Shown here in pieces: positions 26,878 to 34,207 of a stretch of 64,000 nucleotides of DNA. The position numbers and the translations under genes were made by a program. Numbering within the stretch: the first letter of the stretch is position 1; every line of letters starts with the position of its first letter. The notes under the pieces were generated by a model that was given only the letters and a program-made list of their open reading frames with translations, was not told the origin of the DNA and searched no databases. The DNA comes from Pseudomonas sp. St316. Lineage in GTDB: Bacteria; Pseudomonadota; Gammaproteobacteria; Pseudomonadales; Pseudomonadaceae. The stretch is taken from contig NZ_AP021901.1 in the NCBI RefSeq assembly GCF_018325905.1, positions 6,046,001 to 6,110,000 on the forward strand. Reading direction: 5' to 3'.

Positions 26878-29800
26878 TCACGCATCCAGCACTTGCAGCA
26901 ACCTCGGCATCGTCGCCACGAACCCCATCTGCTGCGCTTCGCGCGCCATCCCTTTCAACTTCTCGCCGCTGGCTTGATCGGCGCTGCGCAGCCACTGCCC
27001 CGCCACGTCGATCAAGCGCACATGATGGGTGATCCAGGCGCATGACGCCGACTCGGGCAATGCCGCCATCTGTTGTCCATGCCAGATCGCCTGTTCGGTA
27101 TTGCCCGCCAACAGGCAGGTTTCAGCGGCGGCCACGCGAAAGCGCAAAGCGTTGTGGGCCAGGCAGGCCAGGGTGAGCTGGGCTTCGCCCTTCGCCAGGG
27201 CCTGCTGGCTGAGCGGCCCATCGTCGCTGATCATCGCCAGGCTGCCGTAGACCCACGGCCCGATGTAGCGCTGCAGCTCGAAGCGCTCGACCAGGCTCGC
27301 CGCCTCCATGATCAAGGCCTGCGCCAGCCCGCGCTCGCCCTGGCGCAACGCCACCCGCGCCAACCCCTCCAGCAGGATCGCTTCGAAACGGCTGGCGCCA
27401 AGGTTGCGCGCCAGTGCCAGGGCACAGGTCAGCTCTTGCTCCGCCAAGGCATCCTGGCCGCCCGCCACCAGCACCCAGGCCGCCGTGAGCCGCGAGAAAA
27501 CCTGCGCCCGATGATTGCGCAGCCGGGTGCTGCATTCGATGGCCTCCATGGCGTCACGCAAGGCTTGCTCCGGTTGGCCCAGGTAAAGCTGCGCCGACCC
27601 TCGGGCGCTGCGATTGCCCGCCTCCACATGCGCCAGCCCATTGCGCTCGCACAGGCGTACGCATTGATCGAACACCTCGTAGGCGGTCTGCATGCGCCCT
27701 TGTGCGTAATAGGAGTCGCCAATGCCACTCAGGGCCTTGGCCTCGGTTTCCAGATCCCGGCCGATGCGGGCAAAGGACAAGGCCTCTTCATGGAGCCGGC
27801 GACACTCGACGTAATCGCCCCGTGGAAAATAGATGTTCCCGTGCAGGTGATTCAACCGGGCCAGCGCCGTATGGGCCTGCATGGCCCGGGCGATGGGCAG
27901 CATGTCCTCGATCAGGCGCTCCTCCTCGTCCAGGCAATCGAGGGTATTGAGGACCGCGGCCAGCCCCAGTGCGGCCTCGATCTGATCCTGGGGCCGCTCG
28001 GCCAATGCCAGGGCCCGCTGGAAATGCGCCCGAGCCTCCAAGGTCTGGCCCAGGCCCGAGCACGCCTGGCCGCACAGCAACGCGAAGGAAAAATCGCCCT
28101 GCGTACGCTCGGCAAACGCCGCGCACTGCCGCGCCAGCGCAAGGACACTGTCGTACTGGCAGGCCAGGCGCTTTTCGGCCATGGCGACCAACAACGCGTC
28201 GAACGCCGCCGGATCGTTGGCCCGCAGCAAATGCTGGGCATAGAGCACCCGGTCGCGCTCGCGGTAGAGGCTCGCCACCTCACCGTGCAACTGCTCGCGA
28301 AGCAACGTAGGCATCGCGTCGTAGAGGCAGTGCATGACCAGGTCGTGGACAAACAGATAGCTGCCTGGCTCGATTTCCCGCAGCAGCCCTTGGCGCATGT
28401 CCGCCGTCGGCAGATAACCGGGCTGCCCTAGCGCCTGGCGCCACAGCGTCAGCTCGAAACGATTACCCAGCACCGCGGCGTAATGCAGGGCGCGACGTTG
28501 CTCGGGGGCCAGCTTGTCAAAGCGGGTCTGGACCAAATGCCGAAGACTGTCGGGAAAAATACCTTCCTGGCTCGACAGCAGTTGCGTCAAGTACAGCGGA
28601 TTACCCTGGGCGCGGGCAACACATTCAGCCCGGTAGCGCGGATCGACATCGATGAATTGCTCCGCCAGAACCGTAGCCTCCCGCGCCCGGATCGGCGCGA
28701 TGTCGAGCAGGCTCATGGGGCTGGAGAAATACGAACGGATTTCGCCGCCCAGCGGGTCATCTTCGGGACGAGACGTCAGCAGCCAGACAACCGGCGCTTC
28801 GTCAGTGGCATCGAGCAGCTTGCCCAACAGCGTAAACAGCGTGGTGTCGCCCCAGTGCAGGTCTTCGAAGCAGATCACCACGGGTTGTTGCACCGCGACG
28901 CGCAGCACCACGTCGAGCAAAGCCTGGAACAGCCCCTGGGTACGGGCCTGGTTGCTCATGTCGCCATACAGGATGGGCGGCTCGGCAGACGACACGCCCG
29001 TCAGCACTTGCAGGAACATGCGGTGTTCGGCGGCCACTTTCAGGTGGAACAAGGCCGCGTCCAACAGCGACGCACTGATGGGTTGCGCCCCACCGAGGTT
29101 GAGCAGGCTGGCCACCAATTGACCCAGGGGCCACAGACTGTTGTCCATGCCGAAGTCCAGCACATCGCCGCGATGACAGGCAAAGCCACGCTGGCGAGCC
29201 ATCTCGAAAAACTCGCTGACCAACCGGGTCTTGCCAATACCCGCCATGCCGCGCACATAGACGACGTGCCCATCCTGGCATTCCTGGGTGGCCTCGATCA
29301 CTGCCTTGAACTGCAACAGCTCGATGGCTCGCCCCACCAACGGACGCGGCGCGTTTTCGTCGAGGCTGCGCGGGCGCAGGCATTTGCGATAGGCCTGAAA
29401 CTCATCATCGCAGGCGGAAAACTCAAACCGGGTGGCGAGTTGTTCCAGCAGGTTCTGCGCAACATACACCGGCGCATTCCCATGACGATCCAGTAACGGC
29501 TTTTGCGCGAGCAAAGCGGGCTCGGCGTGGAGTTCTGGCGCTTCGGCACTCAGGCGTACAAGCCGCAGCACCAAGGCATGCCCTGGCGTGACGAATTGCT
29601 CGCGGCTCAGCGCCAACGCGCAGAGCAGGCCCCGTTCGCTATCGCTGCGATACGCCTGCGGAGAGCCGAATTGGGCGATCACCACATCCTGCGTCATCCC
29701 CAGTGGAACGCCACCGAACTGACGCACCAGCCGCTCGACTTCATCCATGAACGGCGCCCCTGGCAACCCATCGATCCGAAAAGACAGTTCAAGCACGTAG

Positions 29801-30177
29801 CGAATGACGCTGTCATCGACCTGTTTCAGCGCCTGTTGCGCAAAGGCCGCTTGGTGCAACTCGCTCATCGTCTGCTGGATGTGCACCAAAGCCGCCGAGG
29901 CGGGATCGCCCAGCAGCGCACTCACATCGACCCCGAAGGCCGTCGCCAGGTGCCGAGCGGTGCGATAAAGCACCGGCTTGCCGGTTTCGGCGCGCTTGAT
30001 GGAGGCGATCGAGACGCACAAATGCCGATTCAGGCAGGCTTCAGCGAGGGTTTCCTGACTCAGGCCATGCTGTTTTCGCAGTCCTTTCAACGACACCGCA
30101 TCCAGCAGGACACGACCGTCGGATAGCGAGGCATCACGCTTGGGCAGGGCAGCAAAGGTATTGTGTCGGGAGTCCAT
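26878..30177 (-). CDS. Large regulator: XRE HTH, cyclase-like domain, AAA/STAND ATPase, helical repeats
   Basis: The protein is 1,099 residues with the start at 30177 (MDSRHNTFAA), where GAAGG precedes the ATG; the TTG at 30204 has no such site. Residues 28-90 form an XRE-type HTH (LKGLRKQHGLSQETLAEACL, then VSIASIKRAETGK). Residues 125-260 resemble a class III cyclase domain (VVIAQFGSPQAYRSDSERGL, later APVYVAQNLLEQLATRFEF) without clear catalytic residues. The ATPase follows: LVGRAIELLQF, Walker A GMAGIGKT (310-317), Walker B VVICFEDLHWGD (433-444). From about 650 to the end are TPR-like helical repeats. This is the build of STAND signal-sensing regulators. It is divergent from the MACPF gene and probably controls it through the phased repeats between them. 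The signal is unknown. No C-terminal LuxR HTH is present. Confidence 0.85.
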   Translation of the reverse strand: MDSRHNTFAALPKRDASLSDGRVLLDAVSLKGLRKQHGLSQETLAEACLNRHLCVSIASIKRAETGKPVLYRTARHLATAFGVDVSALLGDPASAALVHIQQTMSELHQAAFAQQALKQVDDSVIRYVLELSFRIDGLPGAPFMDEVERLVRQFGGVPLGMTQDVVIAQFGSPQAYRSDSERGLLCALALSREQFVTPGHALVLRLVRLSAEAPELHAEPALLAQKPLLDRHGNAPVYVAQNLLEQLATRFEFSACDDEFQAYRKCLRPRSLDENAPRPLVGRAIELLQFKAVIEATQECQDGHVVYVRGMAGIGKTRLVSEFFEMARQRGFACHRGDVLDFGMDNSLWPLGQLVASLLNLGGAQPISASLLDAALFHLKVAAEHRMFLQVLTGVSSAEPPILYGDMSNQARTQGLFQALLDVVLRVAVQQPVVICFEDLHWGDTTLFTLLGKLLDATDEAPVVWLLTSRPEDDPLGGEIRSYFSSPMSLLDIAPIRAREATVLAEQFIDVDPRYRAECVARAQGNPLYLTQLLSSQEGIFPDSLRHLVQTRFDKLAPEQRRALHYAAVLGNRFELTLWRQALGQPGYLPTADMRQGLLREIEPGSYLFVHDLVMHCLYDAMPTLLREQLHGEVASLYRERDRVLYAQHLLRANDPAAFDALLVAMAEKRLACQYDSVLALARQCAAFAERTQGDFSFALLCGQACSGLGQTLEARAHFQRALALAERPQDQIEAALGLAAVLNTLDCLDEEERLIEDMLPIARAMQAHTALARLNHLHGNIYFPRGDYVECRRLHEEALSFARIGRDLETEAKALSGIGDSYYAQGRMQTAYEVFDQCVRLCERNGLAHVEAGNRSARGSAQLYLGQPEQALRDAMEAIECSTRLRNHRAQVFSRLTAAWVLVAGGQDALAEQELTCALALARNLGASRFEAILLEGLARVALRQGERGLAQALIMEAASLVERFELQRYIGPWVYGSLAMISDDGPLSQQALAKGEAQLTLACLAHNALRFRVAAAETCLLAGNTEQAIWHGQQMAALPESASCAWITHHVRLIDVAGQWLRSADQASGEKLKGMAREAQQMGFVATMPRLLQVLDA

Positions 30178-30266
30178 GTCGATAACCCTTCTACCCTGGA
30201 ACAACGGCAGCCGACCGAGTGTACTCCAGCGTCCCTCGGCGGGTTAATGAAAAGATGGCATTTGGC

Positions 30267-30310
30267 CTGATACCAAACTGATACCGGACTGACACTGTTC
30301 TGGACTGTCC
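30267..30310. promoter_or_regulatory. Four direct repeats phased at 11 bp in the regulator/MACPF divergent region
   Basis: Units start at 30267 (CTGATACCAAA), 30278 (CTGATACCGGA), 30289 (CTGACACTGTT) and 30300 (CTGGACTGTCC), exactly 11 bp apart, decaying from left to right. A further pair with the same period lies at 30347 (TTGGCAC) and 30358 (TTGATAC), nearer the MACPF start. One turn of spacing puts all units on one face of the helix, as expected for a regulator that binds cooperatively. The adjacent XRE-AAA protein is the obvious candidate; this is inference. Confidence 0.6.
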
Positions 30311-30388
30311 GGTTATCACGGCCCTCCCGATACTCACTCCCATCAATTGGCACCCAGTTGATACAACCTGAGCGATGGGAGAAAAGCG

Positions 30389-32314
30389 ATGAACGATGGA
30401 CTGAAGGGCACCGCAGGCGACGACGTGCGCGATATCGGCGGCTCGCAACTGCTGGGGCGTGGACTGAACCGGCTCGATTGGGCCGGTGACAGCAAGGAGT
30501 GTCACAAGGTCGGCGATACCGAGTCGGGCAAACGTGCCGTGCCGTACCGGAAAACAGCCTACAACGTAGGGAAAAACGTCACCATGTCCACCGTCGTGGC
30601 CACCGAGAACTTCTCAACCGAGACGTTTTCCTCCCGCGACGAGTTCGAAAAACATACCCAGACGAGTGTCGAAGCCTCCGGTAAATACGGCGCCTTTTCC
30701 GCTGGTTTCAAAGTCACCTTCGGCAGTGACATCAAGACGCTCGAAGAGCGCGAAGCCGCGCTCTACAGTCATACGGTGCGGTTATGGAAACTGACCTTCG
30801 AAGTCAATCCGGCCAATGCGACTGAAGCGTTCAAGAAGCGTGTCGATGACCTGCCCAAGGCCTTCGACCCAGGCAATCCGACGGCGTTTTTCAACTTCCT
30901 CGTCGATTTTGGCGCCGACATCGTCAGCGAAGTGACCGTCGGCGGCTCGCTGAACTATGCGATGACCGCACTCAAGAGTTTCCTCAGCCAGACCAATACC
31001 CTCGATGCGATGGTCAAGGCCGAATACGGCGCCTTTGTCAGCGGTAGCGCGACCACCTCGATCTCGGAAACGGTCAAGAAAAACATCGCCCATCGCAACG
31101 CCAACCTGACCACCCAGGGCGGTACGCACGCCATCGCTTTCAACGCCGTGGACCCCAGCAACTGCAACGCGGAGTTCGGCAAATGGCGTGATTCGCTGCC
31201 GGACGACCCCACGGTCGTGGAGTTGAAAATCTCGCCCGTCTATCGTTTCGTCAATGAAGGCGAGACCCGTACGGCACTGGAGCAGGCCTACCAGTGGTAC
31301 ACCAGCTACAAGGCGGAAATCGAAGCCAATTGGCAGGAGTCGGTGGTGGTCCTAGGCCGCTCCGGGCGGCAAACCACCCCCAAGGCCACGGCAACCGGCC
31401 CAGCCTTGCGAATGGTGTTCGTCGACAACAAAAGCAAGGAAACCAGCGAGAGTTTCCACTACCCACCCGCCGCGAATGCATCGACCACGGAATTTGAACA
31501 GTTCTGGGATGGATTGGCCCTGCTGCTGAAACAAAAAAGCGCGCAGAAACTGCTGATGGCCACTGAACGCTGGCCGCGCGACTCACGCTACTACCCGGGG
31601 TACGCCATGCGCGAGGCCCTGCTGGCCAACGGCGCCAGCGAAGTGTCGCTGGCACGTTGGGAGACGCTGACCAAGCACATGCAACCCAACCCGTTGTCCG
31701 GCCTGACCTATGTGCTGGCAGGGAATGACTTCGAGGTGCCCGGTGTCGATGGACTCATTGCCGGTTTTGGCCAGGCAGGCAAAGACCTCAACCCAACGGT
31801 GAAGATCAAGGCGCGGCTTTCCCACGACTCGTTCGGCAAGGTCAAGCTGGTCAAGACGGCAAGTACCGAGGAAGACCCTCGCACCGCGCTCTACATCGTG
31901 CGCAACAATACCGACGCCAAGCCGGCACTGGCGGTCGATCCGCAAAACCGGACCCGTATCGCCATGCAGACGCCGGACAGGCACAACCCAGGGCAATACT
32001 GGTACATGCCCGAGCTGGAAAAACCCTACCCGGAAATCAACCACCCGGTACTGCTGATCAACTACGAGACGGGAACCTGCCTGCAGGGCATGCATGACCA
32101 GGGCGACTGCCGCCTCAAGCCCATCGAACCGGGTCGCCAGCAGGACGACGTCATTTGGGACCGGCGCGGCGATGAGGTGTTTCACCTGTTGATGGTCTAC
32201 TACTGGATGGACGCCTTATGCCTGACCCAGGTTGAAAAGCGCGCTGCCGTCCGGGCTTGGCGTCAACCTCACGGCATGGATTGGTTGCGCGAGCAGCATC
32301 GTCCGTATAGTTGA
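30389..32314 (+). CDS. MACPF (perforin-like) domain protein with a C-terminal trefoil-like region
   Basis: The 641-residue protein has the MACPF core at roughly 60-330. FGAD-I-VSEVTV-GG at 174-186 fits the signature [YF]-G-[TA]-[HD]-x-x6-G-G, with exactly six residues before the glycines. It is preceded by TQTSVEASGKYGAFSAGFKV and followed by the SGSATTSISETVKK and NLTTQGGTHA segments. Two amphipathic stretches (120-165 and 200-235) fit the helical clusters that become membrane hairpins. Residues 500-610 (ALYIVRNN, LLINYETGTCLQG) resemble a ricin-type beta-trefoil, suggesting a glycan or lipid target. There is no Sec signal, so export is unexplained. A GGGAG site lies 8 nt before the ATG. MACPF proteins oligomerise into pores; toxicity to insects, amoebae or other cells is inference. 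Confidence 0.8.
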   Translation: MNDGLKGTAGDDVRDIGGSQLLGRGLNRLDWAGDSKECHKVGDTESGKRAVPYRKTAYNVGKNVTMSTVVATENFSTETFSSRDEFEKHTQTSVEASGKYGAFSAGFKVTFGSDIKTLEEREAALYSHTVRLWKLTFEVNPANATEAFKKRVDDLPKAFDPGNPTAFFNFLVDFGADIVSEVTVGGSLNYAMTALKSFLSQTNTLDAMVKAEYGAFVSGSATTSISETVKKNIAHRNANLTTQGGTHAIAFNAVDPSNCNAEFGKWRDSLPDDPTVVELKISPVYRFVNEGETRTALEQAYQWYTSYKAEIEANWQESVVVLGRSGRQTTPKATATGPALRMVFVDNKSKETSESFHYPPAANASTTEFEQFWDGLALLLKQKSAQKLLMATERWPRDSRYYPGYAMREALLANGASEVSLARWETLTKHMQPNPLSGLTYVLAGNDFEVPGVDGLIAGFGQAGKDLNPTVKIKARLSHDSFGKVKLVKTASTEEDPRTALYIVRNNTDAKPALAVDPQNRTRIAMQTPDRHNPGQYWYMPELEKPYPEINHPVLLINYETGTCLQGMHDQGDCRLKPIEPGRQQDDVIWDRRGDEVFHLLMVYYWMDALCLTQVEKRAAVRAWRQPHGMDWLREQHRPYS

Positions 32315-32330
32315 TACCCGATAGTTACTC

Positions 32331-32421
32331 CCTGTGGGGAGCTTGCTCGCGATGGCGCTGGTTCAGCTTGCTTCAATGTTGAATGTACCGCTGCCATCGC
32401 GAGCAAGCTCGCTCCCACAGG
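32331..32421. repeat. REPIN between the MACPF gene and its downstream partner
   Basis: The left arm (CCTGTGGGGAGCTTGCTCGC) lacks three bases of the usual GGGAGCGAGC; the right arm is intact. The loop is about 40 nt. On the transcript it would form a stable hairpin between two same-strand genes. Confidence 0.85.
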
Positions 32422-32470
32422 TTTCGACTGCCATTCCCTATAGCCCTCTTGCGTGCGTGGTCCCCATACG

Positions 32471-33325
32471 ATGCAAGTCTTCAACAGTGTTCCCTTTATC
32501 GGCGACGGCGTGGAAACAGCCCTCGATCCCCGTCGTTTTCCCTATCTGTTCAACGACCATGGGTTGGCGCAGCCGAGTGTCCAGGTGCGCGGCAACCCGA
32601 TCCAGCTCAGCCCCGAGAACCCGGCCCTGTCCCTGGGGACTCGATATTCCGGCATCAGCTGGCGGGACCGCGAGGTTGCAACGAACACCGGTTCCTACTG
32701 GATCAAGACCTTCGATTTCCACGCCAGCGAAGTGCACTACGCACCGATCTGGGCAACCAGGGAAACGGCGCAAGCTTTTGGCATGACCCTGCTCGGCAAC
32801 GGCGAATGCCTGCGTTTCGAGTACGACCAACTGATCCTGGGCCAATACACCTACGGCAAATGGGCCGGCCACCAATCGCCCTACCTGGGCCCGGCGCGCC
32901 AGCGCGAGCTGCTGACCTACAACCCGACAGACCTCGAATACCACAACTTCCCCCACGCGTTCTTTTCCCGCTACGGACGCTTGCCGCTGGTGATCAGCGT
33001 CGCGCGCTGGCGCCCTGCGGCCCGGGAGATTTATCTGGCTGACCTGTGGCTGCAGCCCGGTGATGCATTGGTCCTGCCGCCCAAGCACTACCCCGACATT
33101 GCCCCCAGTGACGCCCACGACGTCGAAAACTGGCCGGCCGTCGTGGACATGCATGGCAATCGAAACTCGGCGCTGGCTTGCTGGTTCGGGGAAAGCGAGG
33201 ACTGTTTGCTGACGGAGACGATCCTGGCCAACTCGACCTTGATGAACTCTCCCCAAGGCAAACCGCACTATCACGAAGAGAAGACGCCGACACGGCATGA
33301 GTTACCGGCCAATGACCGACCGTGA
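32471..33325 (+). CDS. Hypothetical protein downstream of the MACPF gene
   Basis: I do not recognise this 284-residue protein. It starts MQVFNSVPFIGDGVETALDP, has no signal peptide or membrane helix, and is rich in aromatic and Pro/Gly residues in its first two thirds (SLGTRYSGISWRDRE, GQYTYGKWAGHQSPYLGP), as in beta-rich proteins. A later stretch (YLADLWLQPGDALVLPPKHYPD) could be a cupin-like or jelly-roll strand pair. The end is hydrophilic and charged. It lies on the same strand 156 nt after the MACPF gene, with a REPIN between. Neither start candidate, GTG 32453 or ATG 32471, has a clear ribosome binding site. Two-component toxins pairing a MACPF protein with a binding protein are known; a similar role here is a guess. 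Confidence 0.65.
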   Translation: MQVFNSVPFIGDGVETALDPRRFPYLFNDHGLAQPSVQVRGNPIQLSPENPALSLGTRYSGISWRDREVATNTGSYWIKTFDFHASEVHYAPIWATRETAQAFGMTLLGNGECLRFEYDQLILGQYTYGKWAGHQSPYLGPARQRELLTYNPTDLEYHNFPHAFFSRYGRLPLVISVARWRPAAREIYLADLWLQPGDALVLPPKHYPDIAPSDAHDVENWPAVVDMHGNRNSALACWFGESEDCLLTETILANSTLMNSPQGKPHYHEEKTPTRHELPANDRP

Positions 33326-33335
33326 GGGTAATGGC

Positions 33336-33413
33336 ATGGCAAGTCAGGCAGAAAAAACCTGGGTTGGCGGGGGCCAGGAAGAACCCGACCTCGGGCGAAC
33401 GGTTTTTTACTAG
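33336..33413 (+). CDS. Possible 25-residue peptide
   Basis: An ATG at 33336 sits 7 nt after a GAGGG ribosome binding site and opens 25 codons (MASQAEKTWVGGGQEEPDLG, then RTVFY) before TAG. An alternative frame from 33331 gives 30 codons. The reading frame lies inside a structured inverted repeat, so the coding signal may be chance. Confidence 0.2.
   Translation: MASQAEKTWVGGGQEEPDLGRTVFY
33352..33408. repeat. Stem-loop with A6CC/GGT6 ends and an inner stem
   Basis: AAAAAACC at 33352-33359 pairs with GGTTTTTT at 33401-33408. Inside, GGGTT at 33361 pairs with AACCC at 33382. The T6 run on the plus strand could end transcription of the 32471 gene; the A6 run would be a T6 on the minus strand, so the element is symmetrical. 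Confidence 0.55.
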
Positions 33414-33469
33414 GCGTACCTGAGAAATAACGATAAAAATGGCCGGTATTTTTCCCACGAGCCAGCCGT

Positions 33470-34087
33470 ATGAAACGCAAACGAGCGCCGCGCCTGGTCG
33501 AATCCCCGTTCCCGACCGCCACATCAGCGCCACGGCACCCGCCCATGTGGGATTGCTCAAACGACGAATCCAGGCCGGGATTCCTGGGCACCATGGTTTA
33601 CGCTGCGGCGATGTTACTGGCCCTGCCCGTCTACTCGCTGGCAGTGTTTACCATGATGCTGTTCAAGGTCGAAGGCCTGTCGCCCACTCACAAGATGATT
33701 ATCATGGACCCGCTGGTCATGGCGCTCATGTTCATCAGCGCATTCGCAGCCGTCTGCGTGATCAACTGGCTCGCCTCCGAGCCCGAGGTGCTTGGCTTCT
33801 GCTTTGACGAACGCCAGCAGCGCCTCACCTTCACCCAGCGCCGCCCTGCCCGGCAAACCACCGAAGAATGCATACCCTACAGCGATATCTATTACATCAA
33901 GCCCTACACCTTGACCACTTTCGCCAACGTGAACCACTTTGAGGTGGGCTACGCCGGGGCCGATGGCAAGCCGATTGCGCTTCGGTTTCGGGTGGATATA
34001 ACGGTGAAGGAAATGGCGTTCCATGCCACGTGGTTGACGCAGTCGATTGGCGAGAGGATGCAGGAGCTATTGGATCTGGATTTGTAA
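33470..34087 (+). CDS. Two-helix membrane protein of unknown function
   Basis: I do not recognise a family for this 205-residue protein. A basic, Pro-rich N-terminus of about 35 residues is followed by two membrane helices (GTMVYAAAMLLALPVYSLAV and VMALMFISAFAAVCVINWLA). A soluble C-terminal half follows (FCFDERQQRLTFTQRR, then CIPYSDIYYIKPYTL, ending FHATWLTQSIGERMQELL). That pattern, with a DIYYIKPY strand and a final helix, resembles a PH-like domain attached to a membrane anchor. It is on the same strand as the MACPF gene, but a hairpin lies between, so co-transcription is uncertain. A self-protection role is possible but unsupported. The stop codon abuts the group II intron remnant. Confidence 0.65.
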   Translation: MKRKRAPRLVESPFPTATSAPRHPPMWDCSNDESRPGFLGTMVYAAAMLLALPVYSLAVFTMMLFKVEGLSPTHKMIIMDPLVMALMFISAFAAVCVINWLASEPEVLGFCFDERQQRLTFTQRRPARQTTEECIPYSDIYYIKPYTLTTFANVNHFEVGYAGADGKPIALRFRVDITVKEMAFHATWLTQSIGERMQELLDLDL

Positions 34088-34162
34088 GCCGCAGGCAGGG
34101 AAACTCGCATGCACGGTTCTTGGGGGAGCGCGTGCATGAGGCCATGAAGCCTCCTATACCCC
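34086..34162 (+). mobile_element. Group II intron remnant: domain V-like and VI-like sequence
   Basis: Positions 34086-34119 are 34 nt, the standard domain V length. They carry the AGC triad (AAGCCG), the GAAA tetraloop (GGGAAACT), the CGCATG bulge region and the ACGGTTC closing strand. Some stem positions (7-28, 8-27, 9-26) no longer pair. A second hairpin (GAGGC CATGAA GCCTC) follows and ends in CTATACCCC at 34154-34162, which can pair with GGGG at 34122 and leaves an unpaired A, as in domain VI. No reverse transcriptase gene and no 5' intron end are visible. A perfect 8-bp hairpin (34170-34192) lies just beyond. Confidence 0.6.
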
Positions 34163-34207
34163 GTGGTTCTGCCCTCCTGGACTGGGAGGGCAAGACTTCC
34201 CAGGGAA

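Noticed and set aside
34170..34192. Perfect 8-bp hairpin read as a terminator
   Set aside because: No T run follows on either strand; it is mentioned with the group II remnant instead.
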